The position numbers were made by a program, and so were the translations under genes. This document shows positions 24,746 through 36,087 of a stretch of DNA of 64,000 nucleotides, piece by piece. The stretch is from Lobosporangium transversale. Taxonomy: Eukaryota; Mortierellomycota; Mortierellomycetes; Mortierellales; Mortierellaceae. The stretch is from the NCBI RefSeq assembly GCF_002105155.1, contig NW_019028982.1, positions 62,001 to 126,000 on the forward strand. The letters are read 5' to 3'. How positions within the stretch are numbered: the first letter of the stretch is position 1; the number at the start of each line of letters is the position of its first letter. The notes below the pieces were generated by a model. It was not told where the DNA came from, ran no database searches, and saw only the letters and a program-made list of their open reading frames with translations.

Positions 24746-25438
24746 AGAAATTAGATGACAGAATGTGATGACAAACGTACTATATTCATGTCAATTTTAA
24801 TGAAGAGATGTAGTAACATCCTGACATAAAAATAGCTGGTTTACCTGTAGCATGCCGAGATTAAATCATACACGTCCACCATGGACGACGTCTCCAAAGC
24901 AGAAGCGATTGTGAAAATAAGGTAGTTGGTGATCAAATCCCTCAGAGGACGGTTATCATCTCCCATTGTTTTCAAGACAACAGTTCGTACTGACTCCTCG
25001 CTCATCTAAGTAAAAAGTAATGACAGAAAGAAAAATCCCAAGAAGCTGTCGTGGGTAAGGAAAGACGCCTTAACATGGGGAAAAAAGCCAAGTTGGTCAA
25101 TTAGGATGACGGTGGCGCGTTTTGATATCTAACACCCTGTGATAACAAGACTTATAGTAGTAGTATAGCAAAAGGAGGTATATACTTTTTACTCTAATAG
25201 TCCTTTTACTTTTACTGCTATATCTTAAACCGGTTTCTAGGCATCCTAGACACCATGCTGCGATACTATCGCATCTTTCTAATTTTCCAAGTGAGTTTCT
25301 TACGTTGTACAGAGCTTGGTGTAGCTGAGTTAACCGTGGATTGTCCTCTTCAAGTATGATCTGGTCAAGCATGCCATCAGTGTCTTTGTCATTGAATGCT
25401 GTGATCGTCTCGCGTACAAATGTCCGGACTTGTTCCAT
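23159..25438 (-). CDS. PCID2: PCI-domain protein PCID2/Thp1 type (TREX-2), seven exons, 446 aa
   Basis: Exons in transcript order: 25438-25304, 25005-24845, 24686-24593, 24420-24330, 24234-24128, 24023-23382 and 23269-23159; total 1341 nt. The spliced product follows human PCID2 throughout. Matching segments include an NPRL motif in exon 1, VTYRYYVGRYHLYQLDLRRA with SDLAFAFRNCP in the PCI region, GRLILIYLTACRLCLGRMP, and the C-terminal IKGYIHSRKKILVL with KTNPFP. The family (Thp1/PCID2, with CSN12 as a close relative) binds Sac3 and Dss1/Sem1 in the TREX-2 complex at nuclear pores, coupling transcription to mRNA export. The last intron (23381-23270) is almost entirely a T run and an A run. 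The start at 25438 has a good context (accATGg); the upstream in-frame start is TTG. CSN12 identity is the main alternative. Confidence 0.87.
24698..24746. repeat. T28-A21 palindrome inside PCID2 intron
   Basis: A run of about 28 T meets a run of about 21 A within the intron between exons 24593-24686 and 24845-25005. The RNA of this intron could fold into a long A-U hairpin. Confidence 0.85.
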
Positions 25439-25719
25439 GGTAAGATTGATATAAGTCTGCTTGAAACCTGTTACTTTTAATGGCAAAGCAAAAATCGTGT
25501 ATGCTCTTTTGCCACCAACTGTGGCTTATAGGTTTGTGCTTTTTCTTTTATGAATTTAAGTTTGGACATTGTTCAAAGGATGTAATCGCGATTGAGGAAA
25601 TCTTGTATTACATCTTACTCATAGACAATCAGGAAAGAAGAAGAATAGAAGAAGGAAAAGTGAGAAGACGACAAAAGTACCCATTAGGCAACTAAATAAG
25701 CAGGTTCCATGCAAAAAAG
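25439..25719. promoter_or_regulatory. divergent promoter of PCID2 and EME1
   Basis: Only 281 bases separate the two start codons, which face away from each other, so promoters and leaders of both genes must lie here. No clear TATA box was seen. An ATG at 25709, out of frame with EME1, opens a 30-codon upstream frame that overlaps the EME1 start. Confidence 0.7.
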
Positions 25720-28700
25720 ATGGATAATAATGCTCCGTCTGACATGGAATTGTTGGACATGGCGCGAGAGGTCCTTTCCATCTGCAGTGGCCACTCCCTG
25801 AAGGAGATCATCGAAGACCTTGCCATCACTAGAAACAGCGAGCTGACTATCAACCGCATCTTTGAAGGAGAAGTAAGCTTCATATTTTATTATTATCTTC
25901 CTCAGAAAAATAGTCTATTATTGATTTTTTTTTGAGAGATTCCTCCAATTGAAGGACTTATTCGTTCACAAATTCTTTAGTTTCTGAGACCATTACTCCA
26001 TGTACAAGCAGCGGATGTGACAACAGGTGCTTCTCCAGTACTGCTCAGCTCTGATGATGAAAACAGCGACGATGACGAGTTTCTACGACTGATGTCAGGG
26101 AAAGTATCAAGAGCAACAGACACCAAGTCCGCTATCAATTCCATTACTCCTACTGCCACTGTCGCCACCACTGATCCTGATGAAAGCCATTTAACAGCAA
26201 GTAACAAGACAGAGCGGCCTCAGCCATCCGCTTTGCACTCCAACTACGCTTCTATCACCGAAACAGAAGGATTCAAAGGTAGGCAGCGCGAATATTCATT
26301 TGATATTACGCGAAGGCACGCCATTGACAAGCAACAGGATGCTTCGCCATTTATCAAACATGAGCGTCATACGGCCATTACGCGAAATCCATCACCAATT
26401 CTTAAGTGTGAGCTATCTCCAGATACTAAGCGGACTTCGTCCCCGGTTAGAAGACGCACTCCGTCACCAGTACTCAAACAAAAGCAATCGCCACCTTTCA
26501 TAGCGCGTGAGCCATCTCCACAAGATTTTAATCATGGCTGGGACGATATTTGGGAAGTAGAGAATGATTCTGGAACAAGTTTCAAACAGAAATCATCTTC
26601 AGTGCGACTTAATGATTCACCAAAATCATCTTCTCCTAAGGTGAAAACCGAACAAGCTCCTATTAAGATAGAGGGAGATCAGGACGAGCAAGTTATTATT
26701 GATCTTCACAAGACACCCACTAAGGACCTTAAAACTGCTACAAAGTTCCAACTAGTGTCGTCCTTGAACCAGGACGTCTTCTCGGACTGGGATTATGAGC
26801 TCATCTCCTCACCAAGTAATTGCAAAGGGTCTTCCACTGTTATGCTAACGTCACCATCATCATCCAGGCCTGAAAGTTTGGGATCTGGCTCCGAATCAAG
26901 ACAACTCCCTTCATCCATTATCAACTCAACTACTCAAAAGAAGTCAACCATCAAGACCACCACAGCTGGTACCGGGACGACAGTGGATTCGGGGTTGTCC
27001 AAAGAGCAGTTGTCATCTTCAATTAATCGGACCACGCCCCTATCAAAAGCAAATTCATCAGAGGCTCTCACGTCCCCCAAGCCATTGTTGTCTCCAGTAA
27101 CGACATATAGATCCCGTATAGGGTCACCCACAGCTAGTGATTTGATGCCCAGCAAAACAGGCCTTGACAGTGATACTATTAAAGACACGCAGGATAGAGT
27201 CAAATTAATTGGCGATTATAGGGTAGAGCTATTTGAGAAACTCTCGGATATTCCAGGTCAATGGAACAATCTGGTCGACACAAGTCTAAGTCCACCAAGG
27301 AACCCTTTGGATGACACCTATGATAGGGAAATGGAAGAGCTGATGAATGACATGTCATGGAAAGGACAAAGTGGGAAGAAAAAGACAAACATATCTCGGT
27401 CAAACTCATCTAAAAATCTAGCCAAGGTCAATTACAGTGATAGCCGCAAGGGCAAGAAGCGAGCTTCAACATCAACGGAAATAGATTTAGAGGATTGGAA
27501 TTCAGAGCTCGGATCCTCCGACAGCTTTGGATTAAGTCCTTTAGAGCAAAATGATTCCCCATTATCATTGCAGGATGAAATCGTAAAGAGGGCCAAGCGG
27601 AGACAAAAGGCAAAAGCACAACCAAATAATGGTGATTGTGACCCAGAGGACAACAGTATTTCTGATACAGCAATTGAAGTAGAAAGGCGTAAAGCAGAGG
27701 ACGCGGCTCTTAAAGAGGCTCAGAAGCGTGCAAAAGAAGCTGAAAAGCAGGCTAAAGAGGCCGAGAAATTAGCCAAGAGAGCGGCTCGAGAAGAAGAGCT
27801 ACGACGGAAGCGGGAGCTTAAAGATCGGGAGCGACTGAGCAAGGAAGATGAGAAAGAGGCAGAAAAGAGGGCTCAGCGCGAATTGCGCATCGCTAACAGG
27901 TTAACCACAAAGTATGAAGGAGTCAAAGAAATGATCGTCTGCATCGAGCAATCGCTCTACCATTCTTCATTCGGTCTTACACTACAGGATTATATCGCTT
28001 CCATTGAATGTCAGGTTAGACTCCTGCGGGCAACAGGGGCTGGGGGATCTACAGCTGAGCTACCACCTGGCACTCGAATGGATGACTCTATTGACTCAAT
28101 TCCTTTTAAGGATCTCGTCTATTGGCGGCGTGTTGTTGACCGTCGATACGACGAAGAAAACGATGCTTATGTCATGCTCCCGGAGCAGGAGATTGTACTT
28201 GAGCCATTTGTGCTCTTTTACGTGACTGCAACAGATCTAGCTAGGATGATCCATGATGCTAGTCTCAAGAGCCACTTGGCATCGATTAAGCGAGATATCA
28301 AATTGCGAAAAAACAAGGAACGTCTAAAATTATCAAGTTTGCCACATCATCAGAACACACATCTCATAGAAGATCCAGGCCAGCGACCACGTATCATTAT
28401 CTTGATATCGGGGGTAGATAACTACTATCGTGAGCTTAGGAAAGCAATTACAAAAAAGTTTCAGCAGGCAGTCTTGGCCAGTCTTGACAATAATTCCGGA
28501 CAACGACAAGCTTTGTCGTTGAATATGGCCGCTGCAGAGAAAGAAACAGTGCTAGAGCAAGAGCGTATAGAAGAGGAGATGCTTAAGCTTCAGCTGGAAC
28601 ATGACTGCCTTGTTATTCAACCAGCTGACGATGAAGAATCAGCCCAATATATTGTCAGTTTAACGGAGCAAATTGGTCTCCGCCCATACAAGTAACGATT

Positions 28701-29255
28701 AGAGCACTTTTATGTGTGAAATGACCCACTCTCATTTGTAACTGCTGTATCATAAGGTTCTAAAGGATTAACATTTTTCTTTCTTCCTCTCTATCTTTGT
28801 CGATATCTTCATAGGGAGGCTCGCAGGACGAATCTGAACGTTTGTGTGGAAGGTATTCGCTCTGGGTTAGATCCCAGCGACACATGGATCAAGAGCCTCC
28901 AAGAGATTCATATGGTAACACACTTGATTGCAAAATCAATTGCAGAAGAGTATCCATCAGTTAAGAGCTTATATGAGGGATATCGTCAAGCCCAGGGCAT
29001 ATACCAAGCGCAAACAATGCTAGAGGATATTCCGGTGAGGACTATATCACAACTGTATAAGAAAGGTATTTTTGCTCAATAGGATCATATAGCTAATTTA
29101 TGTACATCTTTTTTTTTTATTGCATACTTGCGTGCTTGAATTACATGCAATTACTATGTTAGGTCATTGGTAGGCGATCTGTTGTTGGGAGGACGATCTC
29201 GAAACGCATTTACGACGTATTTATGAGTGAAGATCCAGAGAGACCAGTGGTGTAA
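25720..29255 (+). CDS. EME1: crossover junction endonuclease subunit EME1, four exons, 1058 aa
   Basis: Exons 25720-25872, 25981-28691, 28815-29034 and 29163-29255 (3177 nt). The C-terminal part (from about residue 690) is an ERCC4-type fold. It has VKEMIVCIEQSLYHS, the strand motif PRIIILISGVDNYYREL, a LRPYKEARRTNLNVCVEGIR joint exactly across a splice site, and DTWIKSLQEIHMVTHLIAK, ending in a helix-hairpin-helix-like tail (GRRSVVGRTISKRIYDVF). The catalytic ERKxxxD motif of MUS81 is absent, as expected for the non-catalytic partner. A Glu/Lys/Ala-rich coiled coil precedes the nuclease-like domain. Residues about 187-232 hold a cluster of Ser/Thr-Pro sites with basic residues (SSPVRRRTPSPVLK), plausible cyclin-dependent kinase targets. 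It acts with MUS81 in the nucleus on flaps and joint molecules. Confidence 0.9.
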
Positions 29256-29338
29256 CACGTTCTGTAGATGTACTTGAAGAATAAATGAAAGATAATTGGC
29301 CAGTCACGATCCAAAGTTTTGGTCTTTCCAGAGTTGGC

Positions 29339-29383
<45 letters not shown>
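29339..29383. repeat. T13-A32 run between EME1 and ATP10
   Basis: A T run followed directly by about 32 A fills the short gap between the EME1 stop and the ATP10 start. It is a likely nucleosome-poor element of the ATP10 promoter (inference). Confidence 0.8.
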
Positions 29384-29385
<2 letters not shown>

Positions 29386-29419
29386 AATTCCATAATCATA
29401 CGGAGGAAACTGTTCAGGA

Positions 29420-30945
29420 ATGGCTCATTTCACATCCAGGACAATTCTTCAAGCTTCATGGATGCTTAGATCCATGAATCGCATTTCCAGACAAGATGCA
29501 TTAAAATCGATAGCAACAATGAAAAATTCACACCAAACATGTCTGATCAGTAAAAGCACAGGGCCTTCGGGAGTCTTCACCACTAGCTCACGTTTGTATA
29601 GCCAGCTGCCAACAACGGTACCTCAAAAGGATGCAAATGACCCGAGGGAAGCTGGGAATAATGATGGAACCGAAAGCGAGGCACCAAGAACCCTTTCCTA
29701 TTCCCCCTATGGCGGAAGGTTTGGTGTTCCGGAACAGCCCATCAGTACTAAATCCAAAGCCCTTACCCAAGCCAAATCAAAGAAATCCCCGTTTGCAAAG
29801 GCTAAAGAGGGGATGAAGAGTAAAGTGAGTGACTGGGGTGATAAGGAAAAAAACTTGGAAAAACGGAAGGAACTGTAAGTATTAGAACGAATAATTCGGT
29901 CAATGTTTATTTTTATTTTTTTTATTTCGACTATCAATTCTCGGTAATTGATGTTTTTATTTTGTTATTTAGGCTCCATGATTTCCAGTCAGGCTACTTT
30001 GCTGAGCTTAGTGAGCTTAATAGGACGGGATCCAAACTGTGGAAGGGAACTCCAAATATGATTTCTGCTGATGTATGCTTTTTATTTTGTTTTATTCTAT
30101 ATTTTTGGACGTGATAAATGTTCCTGTCATTCTTCATTTATTATTACTTATTTATTCTTTTATTTATTTATTAGAAAGCATTGTATATGCCTAATATCAC
30201 TGGTACTTCACTAAAGACATCCAAGCCAGTGGAACTTGTTGATCTCTTACATGGAAAGGTCTCTTTGGTGGCCATTTCAGGGACACGTTTTGGTGAAGAG
30301 CAGCTGGAGACATTTGTGAAACCCTTTTTGGAGAAATGGCCGATGGGTATGGCAAATTCTAAAGTTCAACTTGTTGAGGTAATTTCGAGGAGGGAGAGGG
30401 AAATATATTATTAGTGGGAACATTGGATCTGGAATCATTTTAAACCTCATTCATAAGCGCATGCCTAATAATTTCCTTCTTTCACTCACGCGTAATTTCA
30501 TGCCATTAAACTTGATCTTATAGCTCAATATACAAGAAAACCCACTAAAGGCAGGGTTGGTTCGCATGATGGTCCCATTCGTGAGGAAAAGTATTCCTGA
30601 AGAACGACATGTACGTGCCCACGCTCTTTAACTCTCTTCTGAATAAGCTTTAATTGAAAATTACCTTGCAAAAAAAAAAAAAGGATTGTTACTGTTGAAC
30701 GCTTTGTTCATCTCTTTATTATTATCGTTGTACTCTTGTTTCAATAGGCCACTTATATGTTACATTATAAGTCCATCAAACATCTGAAGGGTCCGCTAAG
30801 CATGCCAAATTCGTATCTTGGTTATGTGTTCCTTGTTGATGGCAATTGTAAAATTCGATGGGGCGCACATGGCAAGGCCACCGAAGAGGAGCTTCAAACA
30901 CTCCTTGATAGCGTGCAGCGACTGTCAGAACGTGGAGGGAAATAG
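29420..30945 (+). CDS. ATP10: mitochondrial ATP synthase assembly factor ATP10, five exons, 347 aa
   Basis: Exons 29420-29874, 29973-30072, 30175-30378, 30524-30610 and 30748-30945 (1044 nt). The N-terminus is rich in Arg, Ser and Thr without acidic residues (MAHFTSRTILQASWMLRSMN), typical of a mitochondrial presequence. The family core is clear: LLHDFQSGYFAELSELNR, GKVSLVAISGTRFGEEQ, and the signature NSYLGYVFLVDGNCKIRW with GAHGKATEEEL. ATP10 (PF05176) acts at the inner membrane in assembly of the Fo part of ATP synthase around subunit 6. The gene lies 164 bp downstream of EME1 in the same direction, behind a T/A run. Length is close to yeast and other fungal homologues once the linker is allowed for. 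Confidence 0.93.
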
Positions 30946-31827
30946 ATACAACCATCTTTTATTTTTATCTTGTAGACTAAAATAACCAGTTAAAGAAAGT
31001 GCATTTCGTTCAACTTGAGAATTGTGAAGACTTTCAGGTTCATAAAATAAGGGAGGGGAAACCTGAATTGAAACCTTTCCAATCTGCACGTGCGCACGGA
31101 CCATTAGTCGTTTTGATCTGTGAAAGCAGCCAGAAAATGTGCGACAATATGCATGGCAAAAAAAAAAAAAAAAAAAAAAAAAAAGGGTTCTCTATGTGCA
31201 CTCCATCGAGGACTTGAGGAAATCATCAGGGCATCGCTGTTGTGGATTCAGAAAAATAAAATAAAATAAAACGCTCATTAAGCTAGTTGAACAAATGTCA
31301 ACTTTTGAGCTGTTGTAATCATATTTCTTAGGATGTGGTGAACCTCAAAGATTCATGCATACAAATGATATCAAGATGGTAAGTGAGTGGATGAGGAGGC
31401 GTTTTAAGAACCATGAGCGTCATCTCGCTTGTTGAGATCCTGTGACACGTTATATCCGTCCGGCGTTGAGAGTGTTGATGCATGATGAATCACATGAATT
31501 TACATGGCGTAGGACCAAACTTTTGTCAAGTTGACATGTAGTTGTTTGAGACCAGATGGCAAATATAAGTGACTCTTTACTTTTTTTTTTTTCTGATCAA
31601 TGCTACGCAAGTTGTATCGATAAGGAGCTCATACTCTGCGACATTTAAAGCCTAAATTATGGGTAATCTTTTCCTTCTGGTTTTATTTTGTGTCGCACTG
31701 CATCTGTAGATAGCGGGGATACCGATTTTAATGCACTTGGTGAAGAGGAAGCCAAGGGATGTATGTTGTAATTATTTCCATACTCACTACCAAAAGCCTT
31801 ACATTGTGAAAGATATAATATGTTGCT
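30946..31827. other. intergenic, convergent ATP10 and F-box gene
   Basis: About 880 bases with no supported gene. It contains a poly(A) run at 31158-31184 and an AAAATA repeat near 31255-31270. The 3' ends of both neighbours must terminate in it. Confidence 0.5.
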
Positions 31828-33660
31828 TTAAAACTTCATCCACGGCTTCTTTGCGCGTATGTGGTTTCTAAACGTATCAACGACAAACCCGCGCTTGAAA
31901 GTCTCTGTCTCCAAGCAGACAAGTTCCTTCCAGTGACCCAAAATCCACTGTGCTTCCGACAACCCCATCTTCAGATCATAGCAGCCCCATATCCCCAGCC
32001 TTCGAAGCCGCTTCAGCCCTGCCAGCTGACCTAGATAACCATCTTCAGACAGATGCAGTAGGCTTTCATTGCAGGTCAATTTGAAGGACCTGAGTTGCTG
32101 CATTTCACCAACCTGCCCAAATAACTTTTGTAATTGTAGTCGCCTATCACATTGATGAGATGGATCGTCACCACTATTACTCAACCTTTGAGGAGGCGAT
32201 GCGGCGAAGGCTACCAGTTGTATTTGCAACCGTAGATCCAGCTGCTGTAGTCCGAGACAAGTCCACGTTGGAGGCCCATTATCAAAAATGAAATCTTCAT
32301 TGTATTTTTGGTACTTTCCGGGATCGACGGTTGCTTCGACATTTAACCATGTTGAAACGTTGACAACCTGTAGCTTTGGGAGCTTACTTAAAAGCTTCAT
32401 GAGCAGCCTCAGATCAATAGGGTTCTCGCGAGAAGGTAATTCGAGACAAGTCAATGTCTGGGCATGAAATCGTGTTAAGGCTAGCAGGTGTCTTCCACTT
32501 CCTGGCGCGAAGTTGGCTTCATACGACACAAGTCCACGTTCGGCGTTGATATATTGCTCGTACCCAAGATTTCCTCTTTGCGAGCCATTAGTTCTTAGTA
32601 TGCCACAGCCACTGATTCTTTTGTGCTTGTCGTTGATGACATTTAGGCCATCACTATCATTACCACAGGCATTATCATTATTACCATTATTGCCACTATT
32701 ATTACTGCCGATAGCCTCCAGTAGTTCTCCAACCATGCTTTCATCCTCACAGATGCTCCTGAGAATCAAACATTTCAAATGCAGACATATCTGGCCCTCG
32801 AGGGTCGAAATTATCTGTTTCAGAGCGTCTTTTGCAAATGAATACCGTAGAATGAGTTTTTCCAGATGAGGGCATCGTTGTAATAGCCATATCAAGATTC
32901 GGGGATCGCCGCCATGCTTTAAGGTACCAAAGTCCAATACCCGCATGGAACGAAATTCTTCATCTGAGGAAAAGCTCTTGCATAATAAAGCGGCTGATAT
33001 GGACTCTTCAAAAGAGGGGCCTTTTAGGCTTGAAGATGTTTTGAAGGATCGTTTACAGACATTATATGAGGGAGGTATGGGCCAGAGTTTGAGAGTAGTC
33101 AATCTTTTACAAGACTGCACCAAGGTCCAAAGATACTCCATCTCGATAGGGTAGATCCATGCGACTGTCAGATGCTGGAGACCTGGATGAGGTAAGAGGA
33201 CGAGTTGGATCAGTCGATCCCAAAATCGAACTGTTGGCCGCTTGAAGTTAAGTTGTAGATGAGTTAAGGAGGGTGTGCTTTCAATAAAGTTTAGCATATG
33301 TTCCTCTTCTTCCTTGAAATGGGACGATGATGAATAATGACGGTGTGCAGAGTTGTCCACCTGAATCTCGAGCGACAGGAGCCGGGGAAATGTCCATCCG
33401 TCTCGATCAAGTGTGGGTAGGATTTTGGTTGTGTTTAGTATTGATAAGGAACGGACAAGATGCTGATAGCGCCGTAGGTCGGATATCGCAGGAGGTGGAG
33501 CAGTCCTACAAATGATTGTGCGCCAGAGCGTAGGTGTAAACCATTCATGCCATGCTTTAGATACAAGAACACATTTGGCGAGTTCATTTCGTGAAAGGTG
33601 TTTTGTCACCAAGTCTTTAATGAGCGGAATGTCAAAAAGCATTTCTCTCAATGGTGCCAT
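31828..33660 (-). CDS. F-box protein with leucine-rich repeat-like region, 610 aa
   Basis: Single exon from ATG 33660. The first 50 residues fit an F-box: IPLIKDLVTKHLSRNELAKC followed by VSKAWHEWFTPTLWRTI, the usual helix pattern that docks SKP1. The rest has irregular Leu-rich units (LTHLQLNFKRP, LQHLTVAWIYP, LEKLILRYSFAKDALKQI, LQVVNVSTWLNVEA, LRRLGIWGCYDLKMG) spaced as in F-box/LRR receptors. An Asn/Asp/Gly-rich insert (SNNSGNNGNNDNACGNDSDG) interrupts it near residue 320-340. It is probably a substrate receptor of an SCF ubiquitin ligase; the target is unknown. Such proteins are numerous in Mortierella-type fungi, and a second, unrelated-length one lies at 61268. Confidence 0.75.
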   Translation of the reverse strand: MAPLREMLFDIPLIKDLVTKHLSRNELAKCVLVSKAWHEWFTPTLWRTIICRTAPPPAISDLRRYQHLVRSLSILNTTKILPTLDRDGWTFPRLLSLEIQVDNSAHRHYSSSSHFKEEEEHMLNFIESTPSLTHLQLNFKRPTVRFWDRLIQLVLLPHPGLQHLTVAWIYPIEMEYLWTLVQSCKRLTTLKLWPIPPSYNVCKRSFKTSSSLKGPSFEESISAALLCKSFSSDEEFRSMRVLDFGTLKHGGDPRILIWLLQRCPHLEKLILRYSFAKDALKQIISTLEGQICLHLKCLILRSICEDESMVGELLEAIGSNNSGNNGNNDNACGNDSDGLNVINDKHKRISGCGILRTNGSQRGNLGYEQYINAERGLVSYEANFAPGSGRHLLALTRFHAQTLTCLELPSRENPIDLRLLMKLLSKLPKLQVVNVSTWLNVEATVDPGKYQKYNEDFIFDNGPPTWTCLGLQQLDLRLQIQLVAFAASPPQRLSNSGDDPSHQCDRRLQLQKLFGQVGEMQQLRSFKLTCNESLLHLSEDGYLGQLAGLKRLRRLGIWGCYDLKMGLSEAQWILGHWKELVCLETETFKRGFVVDTFRNHIRAKKPWMKF

Positions 33661-36050
33661 TAGAGAAGAATGATTACCTTTCTGTCTTTGAATATTTATT
33701 TATTTATTTTTAAAAGATCCCTCGTGCGGCAGTTGACATCCGTGCATTCTATCTCTGGGGGGCGCAGCAGGTTAAGTGGAGCACGTTACAGAGGCAACAT
33801 GACGCCATGTTTTGTAAAGTACTTCTAGGGCATGCTTGACCAATATGTTATGGCTCACATTACACTAGAATGTTATGCAGGCAGTATATGTAGCCTGAGC
33901 ACCATCAATAAAAGCATTGGTGGATATGGTGGCGTCCAAAAACATCCCTTAGACTGACAATTTCAGCAAAGGTAGCAATAAAGATGATCATTCTAGACGT
34001 TGATATGGATACAATAACGGATATGTGTTGGAAGATCGCCATTGTCCGAGTGTACCAACGAAGACGTCTTGTACGGAGCTGAAATCGTCCGTGCAGATCC
34101 TACAACCACCTCTTTTACTGCTATCTGAGCTGATATCATCAAACTTTGCTTCCACCATCATCTACACAATTGTTCATTAGCAGCTTGCCAGCATCAGTTG
34201 TCATCTATAAGAGTAAGAAGACCTCTCTCGAATCAGTCGTCTCCAGACATCCACAGTCTTGAAGGTTTATAATGCAGCCCTACGTTCATTCCAACACATC
34301 TGGCACCTCCAACTCTACTCGAGGTTTGGGATAAAAGCCAGGGACGGTATTTATAGATACTGTTGGTATCTAACCGCCATCATCTACGATTGATCTTGCT
34401 TGATCTTACATAGTTGTCGATTTTTTGGCATTGGTTGAGTTTAATAAAGCCATGGAGGAACCCGAATGATTATAGAATCATTTACAATTCCAGATCCGTT
34501 CGCTGGGATATATCACCTTCAGCACAGAAGATGCAACAATGAAAGCTTTAAAATACGCCCCTTCTGGCAGCAGCATGAGTGTACTATGGCTGGAAGACAC
34601 AAGAAGGTCTACGAAGAATCGAACTCAACGAAAATACGTATCTAAAGGTTACATTCACATAAGAGGAAAAACACACAAAAAAAAAAAACTAACAAGTTAA
34701 TATCGTGTAGTTTCTCATTGTTAATGATTGAGTGTTTAAATTCCTATAAATGGGTTCAAGAGCAGGGGATGAATGAAGAGGAAATGAGGTTTCAATATCC
34801 TTAGATCCATGTTGAATATCGCCTTACTTGCACAAGTCCTTGTGGTTTTTTATCATTTTTTAATGAAACATCCATGTGGCGGGGGTGGTTCAGGAGTTTT
34901 TTTGAGGCAGCAGTAAGATGTGATTAAAAGACGAAGAGGGGTCTATGCTCATGTTGTAGTCAAAAGCACACCGTCCAGGTACTATCTCGCTCCTTTGTAC
35001 CGTGTACAGTATATATATATTAGTATATACATTGACTGTTGGCTTTGTAGAATTTTTTATGGCTCTACTGTCAGTACCCAAATGCTCCCTGGGCCAATGT
35101 TTAATCAAATTGTTCCACGAAAAAGGGCTCTTCTAGCAACAGTGCGACGCCAAATGTCTCTCATATTAAATATCACGATTACTGCTCACAGGCAGGCAAG
35201 AGAATGGGTGACTATGTGCTATCAAGGGGGTAACTGTAGAAAAATATATATATATATATACCTGGAGGGTCACCATTCTAGCTATAATAGATATTTAGCT
35301 CCTCCTGAACCCTATCGGGCGCCTATCACTTGATTTGGGAAAAAGAATTCATCATTTCTTCATGGTGAATCATGGAATAGAGCCTCGAACCCTAATATGC
35401 TGATCCATAAAACAATCAAAGTTGAAGTGTCGAAGCACTCCAGTTGTGCTTATAATCAAAGGAGAGCCACCATGGTTCCTTTTCTTTTATCAGTAGAGTC
35501 TTGTATAACAGATGAACGGGGATGTATACATGTATTAATGTATATACAATGTATTCTCTACACTCTTACACTTGTAGGCTGCAACACTAATTACATCCCA
35601 TAGTCTAGTCAAGAGAGTCTAACATTACATAAAATGTCTTGTCCCAGTCATAGTCAGGGCATAGCCCAATTCGTAGATGAATTTCCCATAGTGTAATAGG
35701 TTGTTTCAGTAATATCCACGCGCGTGCCCTGAAGTATAAATATAAAAAGAAAAGCACCGTTTTGATTTTAGACATTACAATGACAAGGAGTACAAGATGT
35801 GGAGTACATCGATAAATAAATATATAAAATGTCGATGTTTACACCGGATTTGTATATGTATACAAGTGTTATGATGGGAAATGCATGTTCTCATATTTTC
35901 ATAAAAAATATAGATGGTTCTGGCTCTGATTTATATACATAAAATATAGATATGAATTATAGGTTGTTTAGGGAACTATTGTATTCAGGATCGTTGTGTC
36001 CCTAGAAAAAAAAAGTTTCCATGCCAGGAACCGCTTGAGGGAAGAAGTTC

Positions 36051-36051
36051 G

Positions 36052-36084
<33 letters not shown>

Positions 36085-36087
36085 AAA
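36051..36087. repeat. T27-A10 palindrome
   Basis: A long T run is joined directly to an A run in intergenic DNA, the same arrangement as at 2313, 24698 and 41502. Confidence 0.8.

Noticed and set aside
34015-34175. Coding-like 50-codon frames in the 33.7-37.2 kb gap
   Set aside because: Too short, isolated, no splice partners or family match.
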